64,000 nt of DNA, from contig PUFA01000003.1 in the NCBI GenBank assembly GCA_003508835.1, positions 8,471,501 through 8,535,500 on the forward strand, in the 5' to 3' direction. The notes under the pieces were generated by a model, which saw nothing but the letters and a program-made list of their open reading frames with translations, made no database searches and was not told the origin of the DNA. The DNA comes from Eonycteris spelaea. Lineage: Eukaryota; Chordata; Mammalia; Chiroptera; Pteropodidae. A program made the position numbers and the translations under genes. Numbering within the stretch: position 1 is the stretch's first letter; each line of letters begins with the position of its first letter. Below are positions 13,645 through 26,680 of the stretch, one piece after another.

Positions 13645-14549
13645 TATGACTGACTATCAACTAAGAAAATACAGAATAGACTGCAATACTTTAAGATTCA
13701 CTCTGTCCTTTCCAATCATTCATTTCCCACTGTTTTGTGAAAACAACTCTTAATTTCAAGTCTATCTTGTCCAATTATAGAGCTCCTTATCTCTTCTTAT
13801 TGGTCATCTTTTACTTGTTGTTCACTTCTCTGTATTTAAATGTGTATTTGTCACCTGGCCCACAGGCTTCCTGTCCATCCCAAATGGCACTATTTTCCTG
13901 AGTGATTCAATTTCTTTAAAGATGTGTATTCATCATTCAGCTCATAATACTATGTACTTCTCATTTAAATGAAATTCATTTTCATGCCATTTCAGCCACA
14001 TATACATAAGATCATATCTTAGATCTTGTTATTAAAAGAAAGTGGTCTTCTTTTGAAATATAAAATCTCAATTTTCAATTCTCTGTTTACAACTTATTCT
14101 CTTTACATCTTTTCACTCTATTACATCTACTGTTACCCTTCATGAAGTTTTCCAATCCTTTGATCAAAATTTCTCCCAATTTAACAGTCCCTGCCCATTT
14201 TACTATCTTCTCATCCAACCTAAAAAGTAAAGTATAACTTTAAGCATTCCCTTAGCAATATTTACAACTAACTTATCCATTGATCTTTAGCTGAATGCAA
14301 TATAGAAAACACCTACCTTACAACCTTCATTGAAACTGCCACACAATCTGGGAAAGTTACACAATTGTGAGGTAACTCACAAATTGTGATTGCCAAACTC
14401 AGCTCGGTCTCATGTTGCCCAACCACGTCTGTAGATATTCCTACTCATCTATCTGTTCCAATTTCTATATCATCAGAGTCAATACTGTCCCAGTTTATTC
14501 AAGTCCCCAGTCCTAGTACCTGTTTTTATTTCCCCCAATTTCACAGTTA

Positions 14550-15185
14550 AAATCCCTGAAATTCCTGCCTCCTTATCTTTATACCAAACTTATTTCCCCT
14601 GCATCCATCCTCCTCTTCGCCTACTTTAGGATTTCTTATTGACCTCTAAATATTTTCACTGATCTCACTGCCCGAGTTTTGCCCAATTTCCACACTACCA
14701 CATTATTATGACTACATTTCAAAAAAGATAACTGATATTCCAGTTTTAAATCATTCAGTTACTACCTTCAGGATAAATCCAATATTCCTACAATAATAAA
14801 ACTGTCTTCCCGTCAAGACTCATTTTGCCTATTTGCTCACTTCCCTCTGCCTCAATCTGAGAAGGCTGTGGTCCAGCTGAACTGACATGACTGCATTATC
14901 CTGTTCTTACCATGTTCTTTTGCTTTTCTCTTTTCTATACACACCATGCCTTGAAGCTTTGTCAACAAGTGAATTCATACTCATCTTTTCAAAATGTCCA
15001 GAAAGAAGTCTTCACTGATCCCCATCTGCCCTTTTCAAATGACTGAGACATCTGTCCTGTGCATTCCGTATCACAAACATTAACACATTTCCTGTCAATG
15101 ATCTCTACTTGTCTGCTTCCTCTCTATACAGTAATGCCTTCTGAGCAAAACCAGTTTCATCGTTGGTCTCCAGAACCTACTGTGG
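14550..15185 (+). repeat. L2 LINE 3' region
   Basis: Pyrimidine-rich sequence follows the order of the L2 3' region. It includes a segment like 'ttgctcacttccctctgcct', then 'aagtcttcactgatcccc', and ends in 'gccttctgagcaaaacc'. The preceding 13.7-14.5 kb is similarly pyrimidine-rich and may be older L2, but I could not align it with confidence. Confidence 0.6.
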
Positions 15186-15649
15186 AGTGAAACAGAATGA
15201 TTATTAAAAACTAATGAGGAAAATTTTTATGTGAACAAAACTTTCACCTGTTCGTATACACTGTGTGATAACCTATCACTCACTTCGCTCCACATTTTAT
15301 GGACCTTTCACGTAAAAACCCAGCTGAGTGAAATTTTATTAATGAATATCTCCATTCAAATTTGCTCAAAAGGCAACAGTGAAAATAACAAATATTAAAC
15401 AGTGGTTTTAACTGTACTCTTTAACAACCACTCTTTAGCCAGTCATTCAATTATCTTGTATACTTGGTTTTTCCAGAATACAATTATTAGTTCTTATTGT
15501 TTTTTAAATTGAAATAATAATACGGCATTTTTTTTTTTTAATTATGGGTTGCAGTTAGTATTAGTTTGCGTGTGTTTGGGAATGGGAAAGGAAAGTAGGG
15601 AAAGGATAAATAAATGAATAGAACAGAATTACCATTAATTGCTTTAGCT

Positions 15650-15839
15650 CTGTGATGTTCAATATCATATCTTCTAGCCAGATGTGTCTATTTAAATTTA
15701 AATTAAGTAAAATTAAAAGTTTAGTTGAGTCTTACTAGCCATATTTCCCATGTTCAATAGCCACACATGGCCAGTGGTTATCATACTGGATAGGGCAGCA
15801 CATTTCTGTAATTGCAAAAATTTCTATTCGATAGTGCTG
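15650..15839. mobile_element. hAT-type MITE with 8-base target duplication
   Basis: The 190-base element begins CTGTGATGTTCAATA and ends CTATTCGATAGTGCTG, which are diverged inverted termini. It has the internal 'agccacacatggcc' and AT-rich core of a hAT-Charlie-type non-autonomous element. It is flanked by CTTTAGCT (15642-15649) and CTCTAGCT (15840-15847), an 8-base target duplication with one mismatch. That length is diagnostic for hAT. Confidence 0.8.
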
Positions 15840-15849
15840 CTCTAGCTAG

Positions 15850-17284
15850 ACAAAATTCTATACCACAAGTAAATAGGTATCTATGGAGATATAAAATGAG
15901 GCAAAATTCAGTCCAAAGTTTTTGCATATTTTGATACATCTTTAAGTAAAATAAATAAAATTATTTTTGCAAAATTAGTAGTGTTACCTCTCATTATAAC
16001 CAGCCGAATTCTTCAAACACATATCTAAGCTTTTTACAGAAAGCACTTGACATTACAGATTCAGAGGTTAATTTTCCTATCAGTGCATGCACAAATCTTC
16101 TATAAATGTTAACAGGGAATGTTAATGACAGATGTTCTAAGATCAACATGAGAATAGTTTCTGTGCTATGAAAAGCTATTTTCTCTCCATTCTGATCTAC
16201 TTAACCTGAAATTGTGCTTAGCACTGGCATAACTTTAAGTTATAATTTATAATTAGATAAAAATCTCTTTTTAATGGCTCAACACTAAATCTACTTTTAT
16301 TTTGTAGTCCAAAATTTATAGTAGTATAGAATAAATTGAGATATTCTTCTAAAAATGCATTTAACCACCTAATAATCCCACTTAAATTTTATTTGTTTCA
16401 TTAACTTTCTGGTTTTCATTCCTTATGATCAATATGATTAGTCACACAAAACATTCATGATAGAAAGCAATGATCTTTCTCCACAAAATGGGAACCATGT
16501 AAGGTGATAAGAAGAAATGTTGCTTTTCTCTGAAGTTCAGTTGGACCTGACTCTCCCATCCCACCTGTACTACGTTTTGGTCATACACAAACTTAACCTA
16601 AGAGAAATGATGAGAGCTCATAAGAATAATAATTTATTTTAAAATGAATTTTAAAATTATAACCAAAAATTTAGGAGAAGAGAAATATAAGCTCAATAGT
16701 CATCTTCATTTTTTTAAAGGAAAATAAGTGTCATTGAAGAAAAAAAGGCAACTTTTAAGCCTCTGAGCACTGAATAGAAATTTAGCTCTGAAAAATTTTG
16801 TTAACAAAATAGTATCAAGGAAACTCATATTCCTTTTGTTTTTTTCCATTTCCGTCTCCTATTATTTTTATTTCTTTAAAACTTTTTTTTTTTTATCATT
16901 CCTGTGATCAAATCTGAGTTGACTTCTCAATGGCATATGCATGTGGAAGAGGGATACTTCCTATTTCTCATTCTAGGCTTCCTTTTATAACACCGGGATT
17001 CTAAAAGATCCTGGAAATCTTTCAAAATTACTTAGTTTCACTTCCCAAGAGTTGACAAGCCATATAAAATTCTGTCACGACAGAATGAGGAGCTCTGTGA
17101 ACCCACATCTCAGCAAAACTGGTGAAAATTATAAACAAAAACATGTAATGTCTCTGGAAATGTTTTAAGGGCATATAGCAAATGAAGAAACATATTTTTA
17201 AAAATCTACTGAAATTTGGTAAAAACAATGAGAGTCTATAATAGTTTAACCAAGACTACTCCCATATTGCCCTTTTCCAGCTCA
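15850..17284. other. Intron, no feature recognised
   Basis: AT-rich intron with poly-T and poly-A patches (near 16880). No confident repeat or exon found. Confidence 0.5.
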
Positions 17285-18124
17285 GTGAGACAGAAATTCC
17301 AATCTAGACTGAGGCAGCCAAAAACACAGGGCTCCTCTCTTTCCAGCTCCTAGTAAGAAAGTTATCTTCTCAGGAGGGTGGAATGTCATCATTTCTCATC
17401 CTGCTCTCAGCTCCCTGTTGCTGATGCTAAGTTCTTGGTAAATTTGGTTAAGATGGGAGCTCCCTTGTTCTAACCAGTCCGGACTCATGGAATGGAGTGT
17501 TAGGCAGTTCAGTGGCCATGAGTGACTGAAGTGAAGGCCCAGCTCTGAAACCACTGGAATTAATTACAAGAATGGCAGCCCAACCCAAAGGCTATCTCTA
17601 GGGCTTCCCAGGAACACTCATTTTTCAATTAACAACACCCCTACATCCTGAAGTACAAGAAAATAAAAAGCCACAACATAGCAACTAGTTTAGGCCAGCC
17701 ACCAACCCTTATGCAGTAAGGACTACTCTGACCTTCTTTTCACCTCAGCCTCATCATACTATCGTTCTAATATCATGCACATGCCTGGAAGTTCATGAAT
17801 CTAATTAACACAGACCGAATTCTGGGTAAGTACATGCACAATAGACAAAAGGTTATAGAACAGCCAACTGTCAATCAAAATGATCTCACAAGCCAATTAG
17901 TTAGCACCACCCTTGTAATCTCCAATCACAGCCCAAATATAATGCAGACTTCCCCACTTCTACAGGGCTGCAGCCATCTCTAGCATAGCCTATTTCTCTC
18001 CTGAAATGTACTTTAATAAATCCTACTTTTCCTAAACTTCACTGATCTGTAATTACTAAACACCAGAAAGAACATATGGCCCCCTCAGTACCACTGGGGC
18101 AGTGATGGATTTAGATCACCCCCA
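17285..18124 (+). mobile_element. LTR-like sequence
   Basis: The block is GC-richer than its flanks, with an AATAAA at 18015-18020 about 100 bases before its end. The end is 'cccccca', immediately followed by TGGTATCAGAGGCT (18126-18139), which resembles a primer-binding site complementary to initiator tRNA-Met. The 5' boundary is uncertain and could lie anywhere in 17285-17620. No gag or pol homology follows, and from about 18150 the sequence looks like an L1 5' region instead. Confidence 0.35.
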
Positions 18125-18149
18125 ATGGTATCAGAGGCTCTATCTTCAG

Positions 18150-19195
18150 CATGGCAGCATAGAGGGTTTGGGGAAAGTCAGGGAAACCTGAAGCTGCTGA
18201 CCCACAACTGGATCTCTGCATCTAAGGCAAAATGCCTCTCCAAAAGATGTGCACCATTGTCTTTACCTGCATCTCCAGGGATTTTTGCCTGGGGCAAGAA
18301 GCAGATGGCAAAATAAGTAGCTCCTAATCTCTTTCCAAAAGAAAAAACTTCATTTGCAACAGAACAGAGAAGATCAAGCCCAAGAAAACTCTAGAAAACA
18401 GTAAAGGTTCTGGTAAAAGGCAACTGGAAGAAGATTGGTACATTAAAGATGTAGACTAAACTGTAGGCTGGCAAGTTTACAGTACAGAACCCAGAAAAGA
18501 AACAGCTGGAAGGAGCCCTCCTGGGGTCAGAACAAATCTCAAATACTGATACTGAGAACTATTCTTAGAAGGAGCCTGAACTTGATAGCATTAGTCTGTA
18601 GAGCAATTATGTCCTAGTATATTGTTGAAAATAATAGAACTATTACTCAACAATTAGTGGCAAATAACAGCTGAGTATGATCAGAGAGATGGTCAAGGAG
18701 GCCTGACAAAACCACCCAGGATAACTGCAGGCATACCCAGGGCTTCACTCTCCTGAAGAGCAACATCAGAGGATTAATGTTTGTAATGGAGAAGGGGGAA
18801 CTGGCTTCACTCAAATAATCCAGCCATTCACTAACCAAATAAACAAGCAAATACCAACAACAAGCCCAGGGTGGTTGGAAGGAGATTGGCAAATTGGTAG
18901 CACATCATCGAGTTTCTATAATATATACATTTGAAATGGCAAATTTCAAAAAAAAAATTATGATATATACGAAAACCAGGAAAGTATGACTCATATGCTG
19001 GAAATAAAGAGACAACAGAAACTGTTTGTGAAAGTGACCAGATGTTGGGTTTAGTAGAACAAGAGTTCGAAGTAGTCATTTTAAGTATGTTCAAAGAACT
19101 AAAGGAAACCATACTTGAAGAAGTAAAGGAAGGTACGATCACACTGCCACATCAAATAAAGAATAAAGCTGTGAAGACAGAAATTATATTTTAAG
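18150..19195 (+). mobile_element. L1 5' fragment (5' UTR and start of ORF1)
   Basis: From 'catggcagcatagaggg' (about 18153) the sequence resembles an L1 5' UTR. From 18960 to 19190 it matches older L1M ORF1 ('gaaagtatgactcatatgct', 'gttcaaagaactaaaggaaa'). It breaks off near 19195, so this is a 5' fragment only. Confidence 0.6.
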
Positions 19196-19544
19196 AAAGG
19201 AAATGTAGACATCCTTTAATTATAAGCATAAACATTATCCCCAGTTTCTCAAAAACAGGTGTGCCAGAAAAAGTCATGCTCAATCTCTGTGTCCTTGCAT
19301 AACAACATTTTTGCAGGAGGTACAGATATAATTTTATTTTACAATTTGCTTTTGGCATTTAATTCTGAGATCTACCCTTTCAGTGAACTTCTTAAGGACA
19401 AGTGTTAAAGCATACAATTATCTTTTGACTTTTACTGATGCTTTCTAGTGTTCTGAAACTTTCATGCAAGTATGCTGCCTAGTGCATATTACTATTATTG
19501 CGTATGTTTTATTTTAGGCAATTATCTATTTATGTAACTGCCTC

Positions 19545-19660
19545 ACTCAATGGATTGAGTGTTTTGGAACTGAGACAGCATTTTATTCATCCCTGCCTCC
19601 TTAGAGCCCAGTATGATACCTGGCATTTATTAGATCTTCAATACATGCTTGTTTAATGAA
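19545..19660 (+). repeat. L2 LINE 3' end
   Basis: It carries the L2 3' terminal pattern: 'agagcccagtatgatacctg', 'cttcaatacatgcttgttta', 'atgaatga'. Confidence 0.65.
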
Positions 19661-19759
19661 TGAAATAAAGTTTACCTTATCAATTTTGCAAATCTAGTAT
19701 TTTGATCATATAAAACCATAGTGATTTAGAAAAGCATACTATTTGGCTTTCTAAAATGC

Positions 19760-19985
19760 AAATAAAATCACATCTTTCTCCTTTCTGAAAAATCTTTTTC
19801 TGGTTCCTTTTTCCTTAGAAAATAAAGTCCAAACCCTTCAGCATGCAGGAGACCCTTGTTGATCCAGCTCCTGCTTTATTTCCTCTCACCCCTGCCTCTC
19901 CTTTGGTCCTGAGCATACCCTACCTACCAACTGTCACTCTCATACCCACTTCACGCTCATCCTATTCTTTAGCAGGACTGACTGA
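19760..19985 (+). repeat. L2 LINE fragment
   Basis: 'ataaagtccaaacccttcag' followed by pyrimidine-rich 'ctcctgctttatttcctctc' follows the L2 order after the reverse-transcriptase region. The 62-codon frame at 19843-20031 lies inside it and is not a gene. Confidence 0.6.
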
Positions 19986-20214
19986 TTATCACTTGCTTAG
20001 CCTACTGAATTGTTTCATTCATTTACAGTAATAGCACAAATAATAACAGCTCCTTTTTATTTTGTCCTAAGTCTATACTAAACATTTTACATTTTTTTCA
20101 TTTGATTCTCATCACATTTACCACTTTTAGCATTTAATTCAGGGCTTAGCACATAGTAAATAGTAAATGTATATTGATGACTAAATGAAGAATCATTAAT
20201 GAAAAGAATTATTC

Positions 20215-20335
20215 CCTCATTTTATGGGTAAGTAAATTGCATTAAGGAGAAATTAAATAATGGATCCATGCCCACACAATTGCAGAAATCAAGGTCATCA
20301 TTCTTCCTTTTTCTGAATGGAAGCTATTTTTCCTT
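20215..20335 (-). repeat. MIR SINE fragment, antisense
   Basis: The plus strand reads 'cattttatgggtaagtaaat' and 'gcagaaatcaaggtcatc', which is a reversed MIR. Confidence 0.5.
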
Positions 20336-20339
20336 TAAA

Positions 20340-20610
20340 ACTGAGGTAAGATTTTCAGAAAGATCTTTTCTGACCACCCCACAACTCCCACTCCCACCAT
20401 TCCTCTCATGAAAGGAACCATTTTCTTATACATGAGGCTTATTTTCAACCTTAATAGATAGCACTTAGCACACGGTCAGATTGTAATGTGTTTATGTCTC
20501 CCTTCTTTTCCTGATGTCCCTGGAACACAAACCTTTGTCATTTTCATTTCTTCATTCTCAGTGCTTAGTACATAACTGGTGCTCAAACTATTTACCAAAT
20601 TCAGTTTGAA
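20340..20610 (+). repeat. L2 LINE 3' end
   Basis: 'agatcttttctgaccacccc', 'gatagcacttagcacac' and 'cagtgcttagtacataactg' follow the L2 3' order. Confidence 0.65.
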
Positions 20611-21774
20611 AGTCAATATTAAGACTATATTAAAATCGTAACTTAAACTTATACTTCATTTTATAATCATGCTATAACTCTAATCAAATGTAATTTTTAA
20701 ATCATACAAATCTGATGAACTATTTCACTATACATGCCTTTTTTCTGAGGAAACAAAAATTAGCTCATGCCTCAGTTCTTTGGCTCTGACTTTGTTCTGA
20801 CCACTAACCGCACTGCCCTCTGGAAAGCCTCCGGGGACATCCAGGTCAATGGATCCTTTCACTTTTCCTCCCCTACCTCTTAAAATGATCCATCCTTTAA
20901 AATGATCCATCATCTTTCTTGCACTCTGTTTACTGGCTTGGGTCTGCTGGCTGGTAGCTTCCTTCTGTTGACACTCTACCCACAACTCCTCCTTCTTTCC
21001 TCCCCAGTCTTTCTTCTCACTGCTGGCCTCACATCCCCCACCCCCGCTTCCCCCCAGTAACCAGGCGTACCTAGCTGATCCTCTAGCACCTGAAACTCCA
21101 TAATCTTAAAACAGGTTGGCACGTAGTGCTGCGACATCTTTCTGCCCAAGGCTCATTCCCACTGCATTGCTTTCCTGCTCACATATTTCCATGGTTCCCA
21201 TGTGTAAGGATATAAACCGAGTAGCACATCAGGACTGGACCTGAAAAATATCCCCTTGACTCTCTTTTAATGCAGTCCATTCAAACTTATGGTTATGTAC
21301 TCCCAGATCACTTTGGTGCCTTCTTACTTTTATGACTTTATTCTCCTCTTTCTTTTCACCTCCTCAAATTTCTCTCATTATAACTAAACTATTTGAGTTC
21401 ATACAAATGTTCTTTCTGCCATGAAAACTTTTTCAATTCTCCACTCTATGTTTTCACAGAACATTTTTGAACATAAAGATTGACATTCATATATTTTTAA
21501 CTTTTTTTTTTTCTGTGGTAGATCTTTCAGAAGCAATTCTATAGCTCCCAAAGTCCCTGGTAAGGTACCCTGCTTATACAAAAACTGAGGAAATTTGATG
21601 ACTTGGACAATTGTGACCCAAACATAATTTCTCCAAATACTAGTTTTGTCTAATTATTTCAGTATTATAGAGGCTCCAGAGATGAGAAGGTTAATGCCAG
21701 GAATAATATCTTAGCTAATAAAATGTAGAAATAAACATCAAGGGTTAATTTTAGTTTTTGAAAATTTGCTTTAA
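20611..21774. other. Intron, no feature recognised
   Basis: A pyrimidine-rich, GC-moderate stretch at 20780-21060 contains a 17-base tandem duplication (ttaaaatgatccatcc units at 20880-20896 and 20897-20913). It has no coding support on either strand. Confidence 0.45.
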
Positions 21775-22118
21775 GCAGTGGAAGGATGAATAGGGGGACC
21801 ATGGAGGATTTTTAAGGGCAATGAAAACACTCTGTATAATACATTAATGACAGATACATGTCATTACACATGTGTCCAAATCCATAGAATATACAACACC
21901 CAGTGTGAACCTAAGGTAAACTATGAGCTTTGGATAATTAGGATGTATCAATATAGGTTGTCAACTGTTAACAAATGCACTACTCTGGTGGGGGATGTTA
22001 ATAATTGGGGACACTATGTGTGGGGGCAGGGGTTATGTGGGAAATCTTACACCTTCCTTCCAATTTTGCTGGGAAGTTAAAACTGCTCTAAAAAGTCAAA
22101 TCTTAAAAAAAAAAAAAT
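21775..22118 (+). mobile_element. L1 3' UTR fragment
   Basis: It matches the L1 3' UTR also seen at 3180-3430: 'gaggatttttaagggcaatg', 'tctggtgggggatgttaata', 'aaaactgctctaaaaagtc', then a poly(A) at 22107-22118. It is better preserved than the copy at 3.2 kb. The two short open frames within it are chance. Confidence 0.8.
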
Positions 22119-23044
22119 GTCTTAAATACCAAAGTGAAACCAATAAAATATCTGCTTTTGTTTTTGTGTGTGTGCTTTTAGTGTCTTATTCAATTGGATC
22201 ACTGTTTATGGTGAAAGTTTCAAAGGAGAATCTCTGGTCCAGAGAGATAAGACTGTGTACATATTACCTGGAATAGAACATACTCATATCCCAGCTTAAA
22301 ATAAGAGTCAAGTGCATAGTGGGGAGTTTGGGGAAGCCAGGTGGCAGTGTGAGCAAACTGCTGGTATCAAAAAGTGAGTGGGATAAGAGCAATAGCACAT
22401 ATTCCTACTCGCCGAGTCTTTCTGGTTGAGCAAACATTTTGTAGGGAGCAAACCTTAGGCATGTAAGTCACTTTAGTGTTTGACCATGCAATCCACCACT
22501 GTACAATCCACCACTTGCCACCTTGTCCTCATTCCTCGTGGATCTTTTTCTCCAGAAGTTCAGAAAAGAAAAGGTTTTATTTTGTTTTATTTTCTTGGCT
22601 GAGGTGATCAAGATAGGTGTCACAAAGGAAGTGACATTTGAATTGGACAGACTTCAACAGGGTCAGGAAAGATTTTAACAAGCAAAAATTGCAAGGAATC
22701 CTAGGGTTTATTTCTATGAGTACATGTTATACATTCAGAGAAACAGGTCCTAGAATAAATGCCTATAACATGCCTCTGGGAATATGTTATATATTCTAGA
22801 TTCATGGAAAATAGGTATAACTAAAAGGAAATAAGAAAGGAAGAAGGACAAAGGGAGGAAGAAAAGGAAAGTAGTATTTACTGGTTGAAATAAATTAATA
22901 TGCATCTCCAAGTTGCCAATCTCAGTAAGTAACTTGTAGGCTATTAAAAATGAATATTTGAATTCACAAATAAATATTTACGAATTGAGCACAACTTTGC
23001 AATATTCAGCTAAGTCCCAAATTTTGGAGCCAATAACAAACAGT
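22119..23044. other. Intron, no feature recognised
   Basis: A short tandem duplication ('caatccaccact' units) lies at 22490-22516 and a purine-rich patch at 22820-22870. No gene or named repeat recognised. Confidence 0.45.
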
Positions 23045-23215
23045 GCAGCAATTCCATTTATTATTATGCACTTACATAATACGCACAGTCTTATTTAATC
23101 TTCACAACTGCCTATATATTATTCCTATTTTACTCATAAAGTATCCAAGCTTGAAAGGTAAAGACCTTCTCAAAGTCACAGAGCTGAGAAGTGCAGCTTC
23201 CTGATCAGGGAATAA
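23045..23215 (-). repeat. MIR SINE, antisense
   Basis: The reversed MIR order is clear: 'ttattatgcacttacataat', 'tttaatcttcacaactgcc', 'attttactcataaag', 'caaagtcacagagctgagaa'. Confidence 0.75.
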
Positions 23216-23329
23216 CTGTGAGCCATAAAACAGCAACTGGGGGTCTCAGCATCAAGTCAAATTTGCTACTTCTCATTTTCAGGCCCCATCCCATGATTTC
23301 AACTTATACTGTAATGGTTGAAATGAGGG

Positions 23330-23510
23330 CTAAATGATTTGGAATTTAAATCCAAATTCTAGAAATTCTTAGTGTAGCCATATTTGTAATGTCTTTGAGT
23401 CTTAGTTTTTCCATCTGTACAAAGGGTAATAATAACAGAGCTTAATTCCATTGGGTTATTATGATGATTACATGAGACAGTTCTTAGAATAGTGCCTAGC
23501 AACAAATCTT
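23330..23510 (+). repeat. MIR SINE
   Basis: MIR core: 'gagtcttagtttttccatct', 'gggtaataataacagagc', 'tgatgattacatgagacag', 'agaatagtgcctagcaa'. Confidence 0.8.
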
Positions 23511-24014
23511 ACCTTTCATTACCTTTCACTGTTATTTCCTGGGACCAAGGTTAGACCTAATTTTTAAAAAATTCTGTCACCCAAGTTGTCTTCTTGACCC
23601 CAACTAAATCCAAGATCTCTATTTCAAAAATACACTTTATAAATACTAATAGTGAGGCTATAGATAATTGCTTTTAGGGAAATACTTTAAGAGTCTCATC
23701 AAATATTTAATATTGATGAAAATAATATTAACTGTTATATTAAGATAAACTTGCATATATAGCTCTGTCCCTGGAATTAATTTTTACTCTTTTATTCTTT
23801 CCCTAAATTTGGGTCAATATCAGTGTGTTTCAATGAGTCCTGGTAATACCAACTATTTGAGCAAAACAAATATTTGTATAAAAAGTGTCACCGCAAGTAT
23901 TTGCTATTTATCAAGGAACTATGCACTAATAGTGCTAGATCTCTGCCTTTCTGGATAGCATCCCCATCATAGTCACCATATGGCCCATAGAGATGACTAG
24001 TCTTACACAGCATC

Positions 24015-24235
24015 AGCCAGTGTGGGTGTAGTGAAAAACACATAGACTATAGTGAGGAAACCTGGGTTCCATACCAGGCTCTATCAGTTAACAAATTGTG
24101 TAATCAATGTCAGTTAAATAACTTACAATCCACAAGATTTTATGTCCTTATGTTTAAATGAGGCTAGTAATTATACTTGTCCTTACTACACTGAGTTGGT
24201 CCGAGTAATGAATATAAAAGTATTACACAAGTGTT
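24015..24235 (+). repeat. MIR SINE, near full length
   Basis: It starts with a tRNA-related 5' part ('cagtgtgggtgtagtgaaaa'), continues through 'gaaacctgggttccatacca' and 'ttaaatgaggctagtaatta', and ends at 'gagtaatgaatataaaagta'. Confidence 0.75.
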
Positions 24236-24289
24236 CATCATTTTTAGAGTTGACATGACATCTCAATATCAGAACTGATATATCCTGTA

Positions 24290-24985
24290 TCCTATAGCTG
24301 TTACGTTTCCCTCACACCCTCCATCACTTACCAACTCCAATTCTGTATATTTACATTCTAAAATTTGTTAAACCTATGCTCTCCTTTCCATCCCTACTAC
24401 CACCTCACTAAGGTAGGACCTCATCATTTGTCAGCAGCTTCCACCTTTTTATGCCACTTAAAGCCATCTTGTAACAAAAATGCCACAATGGTTTACCCCG
24501 AAACACAATCTGACCATGCTATTTTCTTCTCTTACATCCTCAAGTGTAGCTATGTCAACTATAGAATGAAGTTCAAGTTTTAAAAGGGCATTCATAGCCT
24601 ACCCTAGTCTGACAACCTGAACTACCTCTTCAAACTTATCTCTCGACATTTCCATCTTCATCATTTATAGGGTTTACCTTAATGCTCTGTTTATTAAGAA
24701 TTCCCTTCTCCCTTCTGCCAAGTGGCTATCTCCTACTTAACCATTAAAAATTAACTTGAGAACTTTCCAAGACACGATTAGTGGGCCTAGAAGGCACTCC
24801 AACATATAAATTAATTTCCATACTATAATACACTTATTTGTCTTACGTATGTGTCTAACTTTCTGACCAAAATGTGAGTTCTTAATGACAGAGATCTTTT
24901 TCTTTTTTTACCCTTTGCTCTAGCACCCAGGACAGTGCTTAGCACATATTAGGCACATTTGTTAAATATATATTGTTGTTTCTAC
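24290..24985 (+). repeat. L2 LINE 3' region
   Basis: A long L2 match runs through 'gaatgaagttcaagttttaa', 'agggcattcatagcctaccc', 'atgacagagatcttttt' and 'ggacagtgcttagcacatat', ending near the L2 3' terminus. The 72-codon frame at 24365-24583 lies inside it. Confidence 0.7.
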
Positions 24986-26379
24986 TCTGAAAAAGATCTG
25001 AGCCAAAATTTCTATATAACACCAAGAAGCTAGATATTGAAAATCATCAAATTAAAACAATGATGTGCTGGAATATTCACATAACAAAGACCGACATAAA
25101 ATATTCCAAAAGTTAATCCATTTTTCTTGTGTTTAAAAGTCAATCTCATTATTCCTAAGTATTTCAAAGAGATATTTTGAAAAATGAGCTTCCATTCATC
25201 ACATCTAAATAAAATTGCATAGCAATTATTAATGGTAATTATGATAAATATTTTACGTACTTTAATTTGAATGGTAATATCCATTTTGGTAAAAATTTAA
25301 AGGAAAGATTAATTGAATAAATGTCACTTGGACCACATTGAAGAAAAATTATTACTTAAATAAAGAGAAAGTTGAAGAGCCTTGGGAAGTGAGCCAAAAA
25401 CCAAATATGCAGTAACCACAGTGACACATTAAACCTCAAACAGTAATGACCCTCCTACCACAGTTATTTCTTGAAACATTGTTCTTTTGGGAGATTTATT
25501 TAGAATATTTTACCGGATTAAGTAAAATGCAGCGGAGTCACAAATACTAGAAAAAGAGAAAACTAAGAAGAGAAAAACTATACAGTTTTTTAAAGTTATG
25601 TATTTCCCTGTATTAGAGTTCTAATTTAGTTTTTATTCTCTTAATATTTTTAAACAAAATTATACCCACATTTCTGTATTCTTAGCCTTTCTTTTTCTAT
25701 ATAATTAGCCCTTAACACTTCCTCATAAGTCTTATTTTCCAAGTTCTAATCAACATTTCTACTTTTTTCTGAGCTCAATGTTACTAATTGTCCTCTAAAA
25801 ATCTGGCTATCTGCAAGTTGAAAATAAATATCACCTAAACTCTTTAAGACAATATATATTTATTCTTTAGATTGGCTAATCTGATTTGCATGCTAGTCTA
25901 GTGAGTTAATTTGCATAATAATAAGCAATCAGTAAATGGCAGAATCCAGCACAGTGATTCTTTTTCAGTATTTCTGTTCACTGTTTAGTTTTTTAAATGC
26001 TTTATAATCAGTTTTGTTTGATATTATTGATAATAAAACCATAACATAATCAATATCAAGCTCACAGGAATCTAAGCTTCTCAGAGACGCTATATAAGTA
26101 ACGTAGAATATAGGCTAGCTAGCTTGAAAAATACTGGAAGAAACTGAGTAGTTTCACTTTACAAATTTTCACAGAGGTGATGCAACAATTCTAAGGACTA
26201 TAAAAGGTAGCAATGACTCAACAAATGAGTGCTGAACCTTTACTCTGAAGTTCACCTGATAGCCTTGGGGTAAGACAAGTATTGATCCAAAGCCAGGAAC
26301 CCTAGAGCACTCTGCATATGAATTTGGATTGCAAGAAGAATCCCTAAAACAAAAGTCCAGTGTCTCCTTCACTACTAAA
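24986..26379. other. Intron, no feature recognised
   Basis: AT-rich sequence without recognised repeats. The frames at 25030-25284 and 26169-26372 (minus) have no family resemblance or splice context. Confidence 0.5.
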
Positions 26380-26680
26380 ATGATTCAGCTTTCCTACCCA
26401 GCCTCTAAGACGGTCTCCAATCCAATTTCCCAAAGTCTGTTGATTTTGCTTCTGCCACATCTTGAATGCAACCCTTAAAATTAACTCTCCTAACTACTGT
26501 CCAAGTCTAGACCTGTATCACTTCACCTAAGAATGGCTCCATTTAACCATTTATATCAGACTTGAAATGCCCTATACTTTGGCTTCTAAAATATCTCCTA
26601 TTCTTATCTGGTTGCCTTCATTTTCCCCTTCAGTTCTTTTTCCTCCACAACTCCTTTTATGCAACTTGTTCCTGATGGAC
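26380..26680 (+). repeat. L2 LINE fragment
   Basis: 'ctgttgattttgcttctgcc' and the pyrimidine-rich sequence after it correspond to the L2 segment downstream of reverse transcriptase. Confidence 0.5.

Noticed and set aside
20728..20985. An 85-codon minus-strand coding exon
   Set aside because: It overlaps a tandem duplication and pyrimidine-rich sequence and has no protein resemblance or splice context.
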